This document shows positions 28,347-36,793 of a stretch of DNA of 64,000 bases, one piece after another. The stretch covers positions 83,453 to 147,452 of the forward strand of contig NZ_JAUXOD010000137.1 of assembly GCF_030682515.1 (NCBI RefSeq), in the 5' to 3' direction. A program made the translations under genes and the position numbers. This DNA is from Hoeflea sp. (GTDB lineage: Bacteria; Pseudomonadota; Alphaproteobacteria; Rhizobiales; Rhizobiaceae). Under the pieces are notes generated by a model. That model worked only from the letters and a program-made list of their open reading frames with translations. It did not search any database and had not been told where the DNA came from. Numbering within the stretch: position 1 is the stretch's first letter; the number at the start of each line of letters is the position of its first letter.

Positions 28347-28368
28347 GTTCGTAAATCCTGTCCCTGGC

Positions 28369-28824
28369 TCAGCCGCCGCAGCCGCCGATGGTTACCTTGA
28401 CCTGCTTCTTGTCGATGAAGACCGAGCCGTCCTTCATCTTCGCGACCGCGACGACATTCTGGGTCTTGGCGAGCCGGATGCGGGTGGTTGCGAGAGCAGC
28501 GCCGCTCAATTCACTGAAGTGAAAGGTGGCAACCGCCGGATTGGGGTTGCCGTCGGCGAAGATGATGATCGACTCGACCAGATCGTCACCGCTCATGGCG
28601 CTGTCGACGGTCACCGTGACGGGCACCGTGTTGCCGTTTTCCGCGATTTCCGGCGCGGTCAGCGTGATCCTGCCTTCGGCCGGGGCAGCGCCGCCGGTGA
28701 AGTCCATGATCGATTTTTCGGTCTCCTCGACCGAGGCGAAAGCGGGCGTTATCCGCGCCCCCGCGACCGCGAACGCCACGGCGCCCACCGTCAATCCTAA
28801 GACATTGCGTCTTGTCAGTTTCAT
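28369..28824 (-). CDS. soxY: Sulfur carrier SoxY
   Basis: SoxY carries the oxidation intermediates on the cysteine of its C-terminal GGCGG arm, which is present as the last five residues. The 151-residue precursor has a Tat signal (TRRNVLGLTVGAVAF). SoxXA, SoxB and SoxCD all act on this arm, so the intact motif argues that the pathway works. Confidence 0.97.
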   Translation of the reverse strand: MKLTRRNVLGLTVGAVAFAVAGARITPAFASVEETEKSIMDFTGGAAPAEGRITLTAPEIAENGNTVPVTVTVDSAMSGDDLVESIIIFADGNPNPAVATFHFSELSGAALATTRIRLAKTQNVVAVAKMKDGSVFIDKKQVKVTIGGCGG

Positions 28825-28879
28825 GTGCTTCGAGCTCCTCTGCTCCAGATCGTTCCGTGTCCGGCCGTGGCTTGGCCGG

Positions 28880-29344
28880 TCATTCCTTCAGTGTGACGAG
28901 ATAGGCGACGACGTCCTCGACCTGCTGGGCAGTGAGGATTGTCTTGCCGACGAAATTCTCGGCGACGCCCTTGCCGACTTCCAGAGAGTAGAAGCCGGGC
29001 ATCACGGTTTCGTCCGTGAACACCACCTTCGAATTCACCACGATGGCGCGAAGCAACGGCTCGTCCCAGCGCGAGGCCACACCGTCGAGCGGCGGGCCCA
29101 CGTCGCCATGGAACTGGTCGCTCTCCATGTCCGCGTTGACATGGCAGGCCAGGCAATTGCCCAGGCCGGTGTTCTTGAAGACCTTGGCGCCCTCGGCCGG
29201 ATCACCCGGCGTGCCGGTCAGCGACGCGACGACGCCGTCATCGGTGAACTCGACCGCCTCGGGCGCGATCTCGCTGGCAAGGGCTGCGGTTGACAGCACC
29301 ACCGCGGCCATGGCGCCCAGTGTGAATTTCAATCGCCTCGTCAT
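28880..29344 (-). CDS. soxX: Monoheme cytochrome c SoxX
   Basis: Electron-accepting subunit of the SoxXA complex. The 154-residue precursor has a Sec signal ending near ALASE, one heme motif CLACH near residue 64, and a distal Met in VMPGFYS. It begins the soxXYZABCDEF run after a 126-bp spacer with its own AT-rich regulatory sequence. Confidence 0.95.
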   Translation of the reverse strand: MTRRLKFTLGAMAAVVLSTAALASEIAPEAVEFTDDGVVASLTGTPGDPAEGAKVFKNTGLGNCLACHVNADMESDQFHGDVGPPLDGVASRWDEPLLRAIVVNSKVVFTDETVMPGFYSLEVGKGVAENFVGKTILTAQQVEDVVAYLVTLKE

Positions 29345-29424
29345 CTGGCGTTCCCTCCTCCCATTGACCGGACCTGCGTGGTCCGGATCCTCTCCGATTC
29401 AGAGAGTAGTCAGATGCAGTCGCA

Positions 29425-29460
29425 CAATCAATGCAAAAATATGAATTTATGAATGTATTT
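29425..29460 (-). promoter_or_regulatory. Candidate SoxR-binding/promoter region before soxX
   Basis: An AT-rich patch in GC-rich DNA. It holds CAATCAATGCAAAAA (29425-29439, plus strand), like the CAAGATATGCAAAAA of the soxS-soxV spacer, followed by an imperfect palindrome AAATATGAATTTATGAATGTATTT-like block with two ATGAAT units. Binding of ArsR-type SoxR in the equivalent soxW-soxX space is described for related alphaproteobacteria. Confidence 0.5.
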
Positions 29461-29470
29461 CGTCGGAACC

Positions 29471-30067
29471 CTATTCCGCATCGAGCCGGCCACTGGCGCG
29501 CAGCTCGTTGATGATGCGGGCATGGTACTTCTGGAAGTGCTCGTCTCCCTCATACCCTTTTTCGGCTACCCATTTGAACATGTTGAGAAATGTCCATTTG
29601 CCGAAAGCGCCCGGCATGGTCGCGACCGCGGCCTGGGCGGCGGTCAGGCCCTCGGGAACCTCCTCCGGAAGAAACACCAGCGTGGGCGTGAACACGTAGC
29701 CCCATTTGCGCGCCGCCGTCTTCTCGGTCATCACCTCGCCATCGAGATCGGTGACCTCTTCGTCACCGAACATGTTGTACTGCACGACCTTGAAATGTGC
29801 CTTGATGAAGTCCGATACTTCCGGATCCGACAGGATCTTCTCGTGCATCTGGGCGCAGTAGATGCAGCCGCGTTGTTCGAAGACCATCACCAGCCGCTTG
29901 CCCTCGTCCCTGGCCGCCTCGATGTCCTCGGCGACATCGCGGAAGGTGATCGAGAACCAGTCTTCCTTGTGCAGTCCGTCATCACCGAGTTCGGCGGACC
30001 AGGCCTGCACCGACAGCGCGGCGCCAGCGGCAAAAGCGGCAAAAGCGAGAAACGCACGTCTGATCAT
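29471..30067 (-). CDS. soxW: Periplasmic thioredoxin SoxW
   Basis: SoxW receives electrons from SoxV to keep periplasmic Sox components reduced. The 198-residue precursor has a Sec signal (residues about 1-24, ending WSAE) and a thioredoxin-like active site CIYC near residue 68 in FEQRGCIYCAQMHEKIL. It follows soxV by 10 bp. Confidence 0.92.
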   Translation of the reverse strand: MIRRAFLAFAAFAAGAALSVQAWSAELGDDGLHKEDWFSITFRDVAEDIEAARDEGKRLVMVFEQRGCIYCAQMHEKILSDPEVSDFIKAHFKVVQYNMFGDEEVTDLDGEVMTEKTAARKWGYVFTPTLVFLPEEVPEGLTAAQAAVATMPGAFGKWTFLNMFKWVAEKGYEGDEHFQKYHARIINELRASGRLDAE

Positions 30068-30077
30068 GATCCTTCTC

Positions 30078-30812
30078 CTATCCGATCGTTGCGAAAGCGG
30101 GGAACATTTCGAGCATCCATTGGGCGATCCGGGACATCTGGCCGGTCATGAAGAGAATGCCGGTCACCACCAGAGCCACGCCCATGACCTTTTCGATCAC
30201 TGCCATGTGCTTCTTGATCCGGGTCGAAAACCGGATGAAGCGGCTGGCGAAGAAGCCCGCCACGACAAAGGGAATGCCGATGCCCAGCGCATAGAGCCCG
30301 AGCAGCATCGCGCCCTGCCCGGCGGTTTCCTTTGCCGCGGCCATGAACAGGATCGCCGCCAGGATCGGGCCAACACAGGGCGTCCAGCCGAAGGCGAAGG
30401 CGAGCCCCATGACATAGGCCCCGGCCATGCCGGCCGGCTTGCGCTCGACCTGGACGCGGGCCTCGCGGTAGAGCAGCGCGAACCGGAAGACGCCAAGAAA
30501 ATGCAGCCCCATCAGCAGGATGAGAACGCCGGCAATCACCGAGAGCACATCGAAATAGCGCGCCACGGACTGGCCGATCATGCTCGCGGTGGCGCCGAGC
30601 GCGATGAACACCGTGCTGAACCCGAGTACGAACGCGACCGAGGCCAGCGCGATGCGGCGTGACGCCACGTTGTCAGCCTCGGCGTTTTGGACTTCATTGA
30701 AACTCATGCCGGCGAGGTAGGCGAGATAGGGCGGAACGATCGGCAGCACGCAGGGCGAGAAGAATGACAGCAATCCCGCCAGAAAGGCGGCTCCGTATCC
30801 CACGTCCATCAT
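30078..30812 (-). CDS. soxV: CcdA-family membrane thiol reductase SoxV
   Basis: A six-helix inner-membrane protein, 244 residues, that moves electrons from cytoplasmic thioredoxin to SoxW. Redox cysteines lie in FFSPCVLPIVPPY (helix 1) and GWTPCVGP (helix 4), the CcdA pattern. The ATG pair at 30812/30809 follows GGGGGAGG. It is the first gene of the long minus-strand sox operon and is divergent from soxS. Confidence 0.93.
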   Translation of the reverse strand: MMDVGYGAAFLAGLLSFFSPCVLPIVPPYLAYLAGMSFNEVQNAEADNVASRRIALASVAFVLGFSTVFIALGATASMIGQSVARYFDVLSVIAGVLILLMGLHFLGVFRFALLYREARVQVERKPAGMAGAYVMGLAFAFGWTPCVGPILAAILFMAAAKETAGQGAMLLGLYALGIGIPFVVAGFFASRFIRFSTRIKKHMAVIEKVMGVALVVTGILFMTGQMSRIAQWMLEMFPAFATIG

Positions 30813-30969
30813 CGGCGTCGTCCTCCCCCGAGGAGCCGCCGATCCGGCGGCTCGTAACGGCTGCTCCGGCGCAGTGGTCCGAAGCATGCACGGTTCGCCC
30901 ATGAACCTGCGAAAACGCAACGACCATGACCAGCATCCGGCCTCCTCATGGCGCACGGCCGACCGGAAT

Positions 30970-31012
30970 GCGATTGCAAGATATGCAAAAAACTATATAT
31001 ATTGCAATCTCT
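30970..31012. promoter_or_regulatory. Candidate SoxR operator in the soxV-soxS spacer
   Basis: GATTGCAA (30972-30979) and TTGCAATC (31002-31009) are perfect inverted 8-mers around an AT-rich core that contains ATGCAAAAAA and TATATATA, probably also promoter -10 material. The divergent position between soxV and soxS is where the repressor SoxR acts in Paracoccus-type clusters. Confidence 0.6.
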
Positions 31013-31037
31013 ATTTTTCAGGAATCGGAGCAGCTTC

Positions 31038-31388
31038 ATGACGTCAGCTCTCACGGCGGCGCTCGCCGTCATCTTGCTCCTGCCGGCGCCGGTGACGGCG
31101 GCGGAAATGATCATGTTCGAGCAGGCCGGCTGCGCCTGGTGCAAGCGGTTCAATGAGGAAGTGGCGCCCGCCTGGGCCAACACCGACCAGGGCCGACGCG
31201 CGCCCCTGCGCCGTATCGACATCCACGCCCCGCTGCCCGCCGACCTGACCGGCATCCCGCTCGAACGCTTCACGCCGACCTTCGTCCTGATCGATGACGG
31301 TCGCGAAATCGCACGATTGCGCGGCTATCCCGGCGATCAGTTCTTCTGGGCGCTGGTCGATGAGATGCTTGCAAAGCTGGAGCCATGA
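31038..31388 (+). CDS. soxS: Thioredoxin-like protein SoxS
   Basis: Small periplasmic thioredoxin that reactivates SoxY in Paracoccus. The 116-residue precursor has a Sec signal ending VTAAE and an active site CAWC near residue 32 in EQAGCAWCKRF. The ATG at 31038 has CGGAG upstream. It overlaps the soxR start by four bases, so sensor and reductase genes are coupled. Confidence 0.9.
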   Translation: MTSALTAALAVILLLPAPVTAAEMIMFEQAGCAWCKRFNEEVAPAWANTDQGRRAPLRRIDIHAPLPADLTGIPLERFTPTFVLIDDGREIARLRGYPGDQFFWALVDEMLAKLEP

Positions 31389-31732
31389 CAACGGACCCCT
31401 TGCCGAATCCCGAGTTTTCCGGTCGGGACATCAGCGTTCTTTCTGGCCATGCCCGTAAGGCGAGCGACACGCTCAAGGCCCTGTCGCACGAAACCCGGTT
31501 GCTCATTCTCTGGCTCCTGTCGGAGAACGAGAGGTCGGTCTCCGAGCTTGAGGAACTGCTGGAACTGCCGCAGGCCGCAGTGTCGCAGCAACTCGCCCGG
31601 CTGCGGCTGGATCGCATGGTCGGGACGCGTCGCGAAGGTCGGATGATCTACTATTCGATCTCCAACCCGGATGTGTCAGCCATCGTCGAGTCACTCTACG
31701 CCCTGCTCTGCCGGCAGGACGCCGTCCCGTGA
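31385..31732 (+). CDS. soxR: ArsR-family repressor SoxR
   Basis: Thiol-sensing ArsR/SmtB repressor of the sox genes. The 115-residue protein has a winged helix (VSELEELLELPQAAVSQQL as recognition region, residues about 52-71). Its two cysteine positions need care: only one Cys (in ALLCRQ near the C terminus) is visible, fewer than in SqrR/BigR-type sensors that use a pair, so sensing may involve an intersubunit bond or another chemistry. The operon with soxS and the divergent sox operon support the name. Confidence 0.88.
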   Translation: MTTDPLPNPEFSGRDISVLSGHARKASDTLKALSHETRLLILWLLSENERSVSELEELLELPQAAVSQQLARLRLDRMVGTRREGRMIYYSISNPDVSAIVESLYALLCRQDAVP

Positions 31733-31738
31733 CGAAGC

Positions 31739-31766
31739 GGAAACATCGCTTGCATTGAATGTTTCC
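31739..31766. promoter_or_regulatory. Dyad between soxR and soxT1
   Basis: GGAAACAT (31739-31746) and ATGTTTCC (31759-31766) form a perfect 8-bp dyad; the loop includes TTGCATTGA, which also occurs before soxX on the opposite strand. It may be a SoxR operator for the following transporter gene or a soxR terminator. Confidence 0.5.
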
Positions 31767-31827
31767 CGTCCCTAAGCTTTGAAAAATGTCCGGCATAAAT
31801 TCCGGCCAACGGGAGGAGACCGTTATC

Positions 31828-32934
31828 ATGCTCGAATCTGGGTGGATGCTTGCACTGTCAGGCTGTGGTGTCGGCGTGATTGTCGGCTTTGCTGCCAGAA
31901 AGAGTCATTTCTGCACGATGGCGGCTCTGGAGCGCCATTGGTATGCGGGCGACGACCGACCGCTCAGGGCCTGGGCGCTGGCCGCGTTCACGGCGCTCAT
32001 CGCCACGCAACTGCTTGCCGCGGCAGGCCTCGCCGACATCGATCAATCCTTCTACATCACCGAGCCGCTGCCGTTGGCCGGCGCGATTGTCGGCGGGCTG
32101 ATGTTCGGCGTCGGCATGGCCCTTGTCGGCACCTGCGGCTTCGGCGCTCTGGTCAGGCTCGGCGGCGGCAATCTGCGCGCGCTGGTGGTGCTGACCGGTC
32201 TGGGGCTCGCAGCCCTTGCCGCCCAGCGCGGCGTCACCGCCCACATCCGCACCGTCCTGCTTGATCCATGGGCTGTCGATCTGTCTTCTCTGGGCGGGCA
32301 ATCGGCTGGCACGCTGGTCTCGCGCGCCACCGGGCTCGACCTCACGCTGCCGCTGGCGCTGCTCATCGGCGCGGCTGGATTGTGGTGGGTGTTCAGATCG
32401 GCGAGTTTTCGCGCCGACCGCAACCGGGCGATCGCCGGCGTGGTCATAGGGCTTTGCATCGCCGCCGGCTGGGTCATCACCAGCCTGTTCGCGGCACAGG
32501 CGCTCTACCCGGTCCAGGTCGAGGCCGGCTCCTTCGTCATGCCCGTGGGCGAGACCATCCTGCAAATCATCACCGTGACCGGCGAACTTCCCGATTACGG
32601 CATCGGCATCGTCGTCGGCGTGTTCATCGGCGCCGCAATCTCGGCCTTTCGTTCCGACGACATGCGCTGGGAAGCCTGCGACGACGCCCGGGAACTGAGC
32701 CGCCATTTGCTCGGCGCCTTCCTGATGGGGACCGGCGGCGTCTTTGCCCTCGGCTGCACCATCGGACAGGGCGTCAGCGCTTTCTCGGTGATGGCGATCT
32801 CGGCGCCCATCGTGATGATCTCGATCGCCGCGGGCGCGCGCATGGGCCTCGGCCTTCTGGTCGAAGGCAACGCCTTCAGCTTCATCGCCGACTGGCGGGC
32901 CCCGAAAGTTCAGCCGGACGCCACGAAGCGATAG
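31828..32934 (+). CDS. soxT: YeeE/YedE sulfur transporter SoxT (copy 1)
   Basis: Inner-membrane protein of the YeeE/YedE (TsuA) family, which imports thiosulfate or related sulfur species into the cytoplasm; a soxR-linked copy could let cytoplasmic SoxR sense sulfur compounds. The 368-residue protein has about nine membrane segments and retains three key cysteines: Cys29 (SHFCT), Cys103 (GTCGFG) and Cys310 (LGCTIGQG). I start at 31828 because GGGAGGAG lies upstream. Its 3' end overlaps the convergent hydrolase gene by 25 bp. Confidence 0.88.
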   Translation: MLESGWMLALSGCGVGVIVGFAARKSHFCTMAALERHWYAGDDRPLRAWALAAFTALIATQLLAAAGLADIDQSFYITEPLPLAGAIVGGLMFGVGMALVGTCGFGALVRLGGGNLRALVVLTGLGLAALAAQRGVTAHIRTVLLDPWAVDLSSLGGQSAGTLVSRATGLDLTLPLALLIGAAGLWWVFRSASFRADRNRAIAGVVIGLCIAAGWVITSLFAAQALYPVQVEAGSFVMPVGETILQIITVTGELPDYGIGIVVGVFIGAAISAFRSDDMRWEACDDARELSRHLLGAFLMGTGGVFALGCTIGQGVSAFSVMAISAPIVMISIAAGARMGLGLLVEGNAFSFIADWRAPKVQPDATKR

Positions 32935-33836
32935 GCCGTCCCGTCGCGCTCCACCCGCCCCTCGCCCGGCGCGGGCAGATGGTAGGCAGTCAGCGCCGCC
33001 TTGTCGGCGACGAGCCGGTCGAGCAGCCTGAGCCGGGTTTCCACGCCCTTGCCGGGATCCTGGTCCGAGCCGCTGGGCCAGTCGGGATGGGCGAAGGACA
33101 CGGCGAAATGGGTGATCGCGTCGCCAGCCACCAGCACCGGCTCCGACCCGCCATGCAGCATGAACGCCATGTGCCCCGGCGTGTGCCCCGACGTGTCGAC
33201 CGCCTCGACGCCCGGCACCACTTCGGCGCCCGGCTCGAACAGGGTGATGATGTCTTCGAGATGGGCCAGCCGGTTCTGCGCGCCAATGGCGAAGGTCTTG
33301 CGTTCCTCGGGCATGGCCTCGACCGTGGCCGGATCGCGCCAGAACTCCCATTCCGCGCGACCCATGTGAAAGCGCGCATTGGAAAACACCATCTCGTCGA
33401 AATCGTCGATCAGGCCCCACAGATGGTCGGGGTGGCAATGGGTGAAGAGCACGTCGGTGACGTCCGCCGGGTCAAACCCGGCCTCAGCCAGATTGTCGAG
33501 AAGCCTGCCTGCCGACGGCATGAAGTTGGATCCCGACCCGACATCGAACAGGATCAGCCGGTTGCCGGATTGCAGGATCGGCACGTTGCAATCGGGCACC
33601 AGCGCATCGGTGGGCAAGCCCTTTTCCTCAAGAAGCGCGAGGAGTTGGTCCTGCGGCGCATCAGGATAGGCAAAGCCCATCGGCAGCACCAGATTGCCGT
33701 CGCTGACCGTGGTCAGCACCGCCTCGCCGATCTCGAGCGCGCGCGCAGGGCGCAGGCCGGCCGGCAGCAGCGCGGCGGCGGTAACAGCCACGCCGGCGCG
33801 CAGCAGATTGCGTCTCGTCTGATCAACCAGTGACAT
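32910..33836 (-). CDS. soxH: SoxH-like metallo-beta-lactamase-fold hydrolase
   Basis: A 308-residue exported hydrolase. It has a Tat-type signal (TRRNLLRAGVAVTAAAL), the zinc motif THCHPDHLWG, a GHTPGHMAF ligand and AGDAITH. SoxH proteins are encoded at the end of Paracoccus sox clusters and are dispensable for thiosulfate oxidation; their substrate is not established. The start at 33836 has GAGGACC upstream. It is divergent from the second transporter. Confidence 0.8.
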   Translation of the reverse strand: MSLVDQTRRNLLRAGVAVTAAALLPAGLRPARALEIGEAVLTTVSDGNLVLPMGFAYPDAPQDQLLALLEEKGLPTDALVPDCNVPILQSGNRLILFDVGSGSNFMPSAGRLLDNLAEAGFDPADVTDVLFTHCHPDHLWGLIDDFDEMVFSNARFHMGRAEWEFWRDPATVEAMPEERKTFAIGAQNRLAHLEDIITLFEPGAEVVPGVEAVDTSGHTPGHMAFMLHGGSEPVLVAGDAITHFAVSFAHPDWPSGSDQDPGKGVETRLRLLDRLVADKAALTAYHLPAPGEGRVERDGTAYRFVASG

Positions 33837-33941
33837 GATACGGTCCTCACATAGATTTATTTGAATATTTGCTTTTGTCTTGACTGAGGTCAATGCCCTT
33901 TCCCTGCCTTCGGGCATTTTGGCTCAAAAAGGGCTGGTTCG
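33837..33941. promoter_or_regulatory. Divergent promoter region, soxH-like gene / soxT2
   Basis: A 105-bp AT-rich space with TTTATTTGAATATTTGC (33858-33874) that must serve both genes. It lacks the ATGCAA motif of the other sox spacers, so control may differ. Confidence 0.4.
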
Positions 33942-35060
33942 ATGGAACTTGAACTGCTTGCCGACAGGTTCGGTGACAAATGGACGCTTCTGATGGGCGG
34001 CGCGGTGATCGGCGCCCTGTTCGGCGCCTTCGCCCAGCAGAGTCGATTCTGCCTGCGCGCTGCGGCCATCGAGTTTTCCCGTGGGTCGATCGGCGGCAAG
34101 ATGGCGGTCTGGCTGATCGTGTTTTCGACCGCTATCGCCGGAACCCTGCTGCTGTCGGCGATGGACCTGTTCAGCGGCAATGAAACCCGGCAGTTGGCCT
34201 CGCCGCAAAGCCTCTCGGGCGCGGCCCTCGGCGGGCTGATGTTCGGCGTCGGCATGATCCTGGCGCGCGGCTGCTCGTCCCGGCTGCTGGTGCTGTCGGC
34301 CACCGGAAACCTGCGCGCCCTGCTCTCGGGCCTGGTGTTCGCGGTCGTGGCGCAAGCCAGCCTGCATGGCTTTCTCTCGCCGCTGCGCGATGCGCTGGCA
34401 GCGCCGCTCACCACCCTGTCGATTGGATCGAACGACCTCCTGGTCCTGTCCGGCGTTTCCGAGACAACCGCCTTCATTCTGGTGCTGGCCGGCCTTGTGG
34501 CGAGCCTGTGGCTGGCAATCTGGCGCAGGATCGGGGTCTGGAAAACCTTCGCCGCCGTCGCGGTGGGTGCCTGCATTCCGCTCGCCTGGTGGTTCACCAA
34601 GTCGATGACCGGAATCGCCTTCGAACCGGTGACGATCGAATCGCTGAGCTTCACCGGTCCGTCGGCGGACACGCTGATGCTGTTCCTGTCGCAGCCCGGT
34701 TCGATGATCGACTTCGACGTCGGCCTGGTGCCCGGCGTCTTCCTCGGCGCCTTTTTTGCGGCGCTTCTGACCGGCGAACTCGAGCTTCAGGGCTTCGAAG
34801 GCGGGGGATCGATGCGGCGCTATCTGGCTGGCGCCGCACTGATGGGCTTCGGCGGCATGCTGGCCGGCGGCTGCGCCGTGGGCGCGGGCGTCACCGGCGC
34901 GAGCATCTTCGCGCTCACCGCCTGGGTGACCCTGTTTTCCATGTGGATCGCGGCGTCCGCGACCGACTGGCTGATCGACCGCAAGCTTCCCGAGCGGCAG
35001 TTGCGGGCCACAGCAGCAGCCGACCCTTCCCTGCCCACCAGCATCAGGGTCACGGAATAG
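33942..35060 (+). CDS. YeeE/YedE sulfur transporter SoxT (copy 2)
   Basis: Second transporter of the YeeE/YedE family at this locus, 372 residues. It is clearly paralogous to copy 1 in layout: Cys37 (SRFCL), Cys111 (RGCSSR) and Cys311 (GGCAVGAG) match the three functional cysteines, and GGLMFGVGM occurs in both. Overall identity is low, so the copies are old or acquired separately and may carry different substrates (for example thiosulfate and sulfite). Confidence 0.86.
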   Translation: MELELLADRFGDKWTLLMGGAVIGALFGAFAQQSRFCLRAAAIEFSRGSIGGKMAVWLIVFSTAIAGTLLLSAMDLFSGNETRQLASPQSLSGAALGGLMFGVGMILARGCSSRLLVLSATGNLRALLSGLVFAVVAQASLHGFLSPLRDALAAPLTTLSIGSNDLLVLSGVSETTAFILVLAGLVASLWLAIWRRIGVWKTFAAVAVGACIPLAWWFTKSMTGIAFEPVTIESLSFTGPSADTLMLFLSQPGSMIDFDVGLVPGVFLGAFFAALLTGELELQGFEGGGSMRRYLAGAALMGFGGMLAGGCAVGAGVTGASIFALTAWVTLFSMWIAASATDWLIDRKLPERQLRATAAADPSLPTSIRVTE

Positions 35061-35327
35061 GCAAGGCCGCCAGGCGGGGGCGCTGTCCGTACATCCGGGA
35101 GCATGCGCGTACCTGCCTGGCGGCCCTTGACCCTGCACCCTTTGCGGGCGTCGTTGTTGATCCCCTCTGGATCTGTTCATGAGAATGCAGGAACCGTGCC
35201 ACTTCACGCGGGCCGTTCAGGGCCGGGCTTTACGGACGATTCCGGCCACCGATCAGGAGAGCTGCAAGCACAATGGGCAAGGACGGGCGACACGGATTGC
35301 AGATGCTCAAATCCTGGGCAGGCGGCA
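35061..35327. other. Intergenic space between soxT2 and urtE, no gene seen
   Basis: The convergent gap between soxT copy 2 and urtE. Short frames here lack recognisable domains or ribosome binding sites. Only the hairpin at 35328-35352 stands out. Confidence 0.5.
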
Positions 35328-35352
35328 TGCCTGCCCGCTTTGCGGGCGGGCA
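35328..35352 (-). terminator. Stem-loop at the end of the urt operon
   Basis: An 11-bp stem (TGCCTGCCCGC with GCGGGCGGGCA, one wobble pair) and TTT loop, three bases after the urtE stop. No U-run follows on the minus strand, so it may be a Rho-dependent end or a protective 3' hairpin. Confidence 0.55.
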
Positions 35353-35354
35353 GA

Positions 35355-36050
35355 TCACACCGACACGGCTTCGCGCAGCCTGTCCTTGGTCAGGCTCACC
35401 CTGTCGCCCGCCATCTTGACCTCGCCGCGCTCGATCACGCAGAATCGATCGGCCAGCCCGTAGGCGAACTCGAAATACTGCTCCACCAGCACGATCGCCA
35501 TCTTGCCCTCGTCGCGCAGCAGCGCGATGACGCGGCCGATCTGCTGGATGATATTGGGCTGGATGCCTTCGGTGGGCTCGTCGAGCAGCAGGAGCTTCGG
35601 CCTTGTGATCAGCGCGCGCGCGATCGACAGCTGCTGCTGCTGGCCGCCCGACAGGTCGCCGCCGCGGCGGTTGCGCATGTCTTTCAGCACCGGGAACAGC
35701 TCGTAGATATGGTCCGGGATCCTGTGCTCGGACCGCGGCAGGCAGGCAAATCCGGTTTCCAGATTCTCCGTCACCGTCAGCAGCGGAAAGATGTCGCGGC
35801 CCTGGGGAACGTAGCCCACGCCGCGGGCGGCCAGCTGGTGCGCCGGGATCCGGCCGATGGCCTGGCCGTCGAGGATATACTCGCCGCCCGACCGGGGATG
35901 CACGCCGGAGATGGCCTTCAACAGGCTGGTCTTGCCCACGCCGTTGGTGCCCATCACGCAGGTCACCTGCCCGACATCGGCCTTGAGCGAAATGCCCTTG
36001 AGGATCTGCGACTGGCCGTAATGCAGCGTCAGATTCTGGATATCAAGCAT
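35355..36050 (-). CDS. urtE: Urea ABC transporter ATP-binding protein UrtE
   Basis: LivF-like ATPase of the urea importer, 231 residues: Walker A GTNGVGKTS near residue 34, signature LSGGQQQQLSIARAL, Walker B LLLLDEPTEGIQPNIIQQIG, the last segment characteristic of UrtE. It follows urtD by two bases and is the final gene of the operon. Confidence 0.94.
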   Translation of the reverse strand: MLDIQNLTLHYGQSQILKGISLKADVGQVTCVMGTNGVGKTSLLKAISGVHPRSGGEYILDGQAIGRIPAHQLAARGVGYVPQGRDIFPLLTVTENLETGFACLPRSEHRIPDHIYELFPVLKDMRNRRGGDLSGGQQQQLSIARALITRPKLLLLDEPTEGIQPNIIQQIGRVIALLRDEGKMAIVLVEQYFEFAYGLADRFCVIERGEVKMAGDRVSLTKDRLREAVSV

Positions 36051-36052
36051 CT

Positions 36053-36793
36053 CTAGCGCCCCAGATAAACATCAATGACCTCGGAATTGGCGGTGACGTG
36101 GTCGAGCGACCCTTCCGCCAGCACCGAGCCCTCGTGCAGCACCGTCACCTTGCAGTCGAGCCTGCGGACGAACTCCATGTCGTGCTCGACGACGACCACC
36201 GCGCGGGTTTCCGCCGCCCGGCGCAAGAGATCGGTCGTATGCTCGCGCTCGCCCAGCGTCATGCCGGCGGCGGGCTCGTCGACCAGCAGCAGCTTGGGCT
36301 CCTGCGCCAGCAGCATGCCGATCTCGAGCCACTGCTTCTGGCCGTGGGAGAGCTCGCCCGCGATCCGGTCGAGTTCGGCCGACAGCCCGATCTCGGCCGC
36401 CAGCGCGGCCACCCGTTCGCTGTCTTTTGCCGTCACCCGGTACCCTAGCACCGCGAATGGCAGCCGGTCATTGCTCAGCGCCATCATCAGATTGTCGCGC
36501 ACGCTCTGCGCCTCGAACACGGTCGGGCGCTGGAACTTGCGGCCGACGCCGGCGCGCGCGATCTGGCTTTCGGACAATCTGAGCAGATCCATCTGCGGCT
36601 CGCCGAACCTCACCCTGCCCTCGTCGGGTCGGGTCTTCCCGGTGACGATGTCCATGAAGGTGGTCTTGCCCGCGCCGTTGGGGCCGATGATGGCGCGCAA
36701 CTCCTTCTCGCCGATGTCGAACGACAGGTTGTTGATCGCCTTGAACCCGTCGAACGACACCGAGATCGATGTGACTTCCAGAAGTGAGCTCAC
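36053..36793 (-). CDS. urtD: Urea ABC transporter ATP-binding protein UrtD
   Basis: LivG-like ATPase, 246 residues: Walker A GPNGAGKTT near residue 37, signature LSHGQKQWLEIGMLL (the SHGQKQW form is typical of UrtD), Walker B LLLVDEPAAGMT. The GTG start at 36793 overlaps the urtC stop (GTGA). Confidence 0.94.
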   Translation of the reverse strand: MSSLLEVTSISVSFDGFKAINNLSFDIGEKELRAIIGPNGAGKTTFMDIVTGKTRPDEGRVRFGEPQMDLLRLSESQIARAGVGRKFQRPTVFEAQSVRDNLMMALSNDRLPFAVLGYRVTAKDSERVAALAAEIGLSAELDRIAGELSHGQKQWLEIGMLLAQEPKLLLVDEPAAGMTLGEREHTTDLLRRAAETRAVVVVEHDMEFVRRLDCKVTVLHEGSVLAEGSLDHVTANSEVIDVYLGR

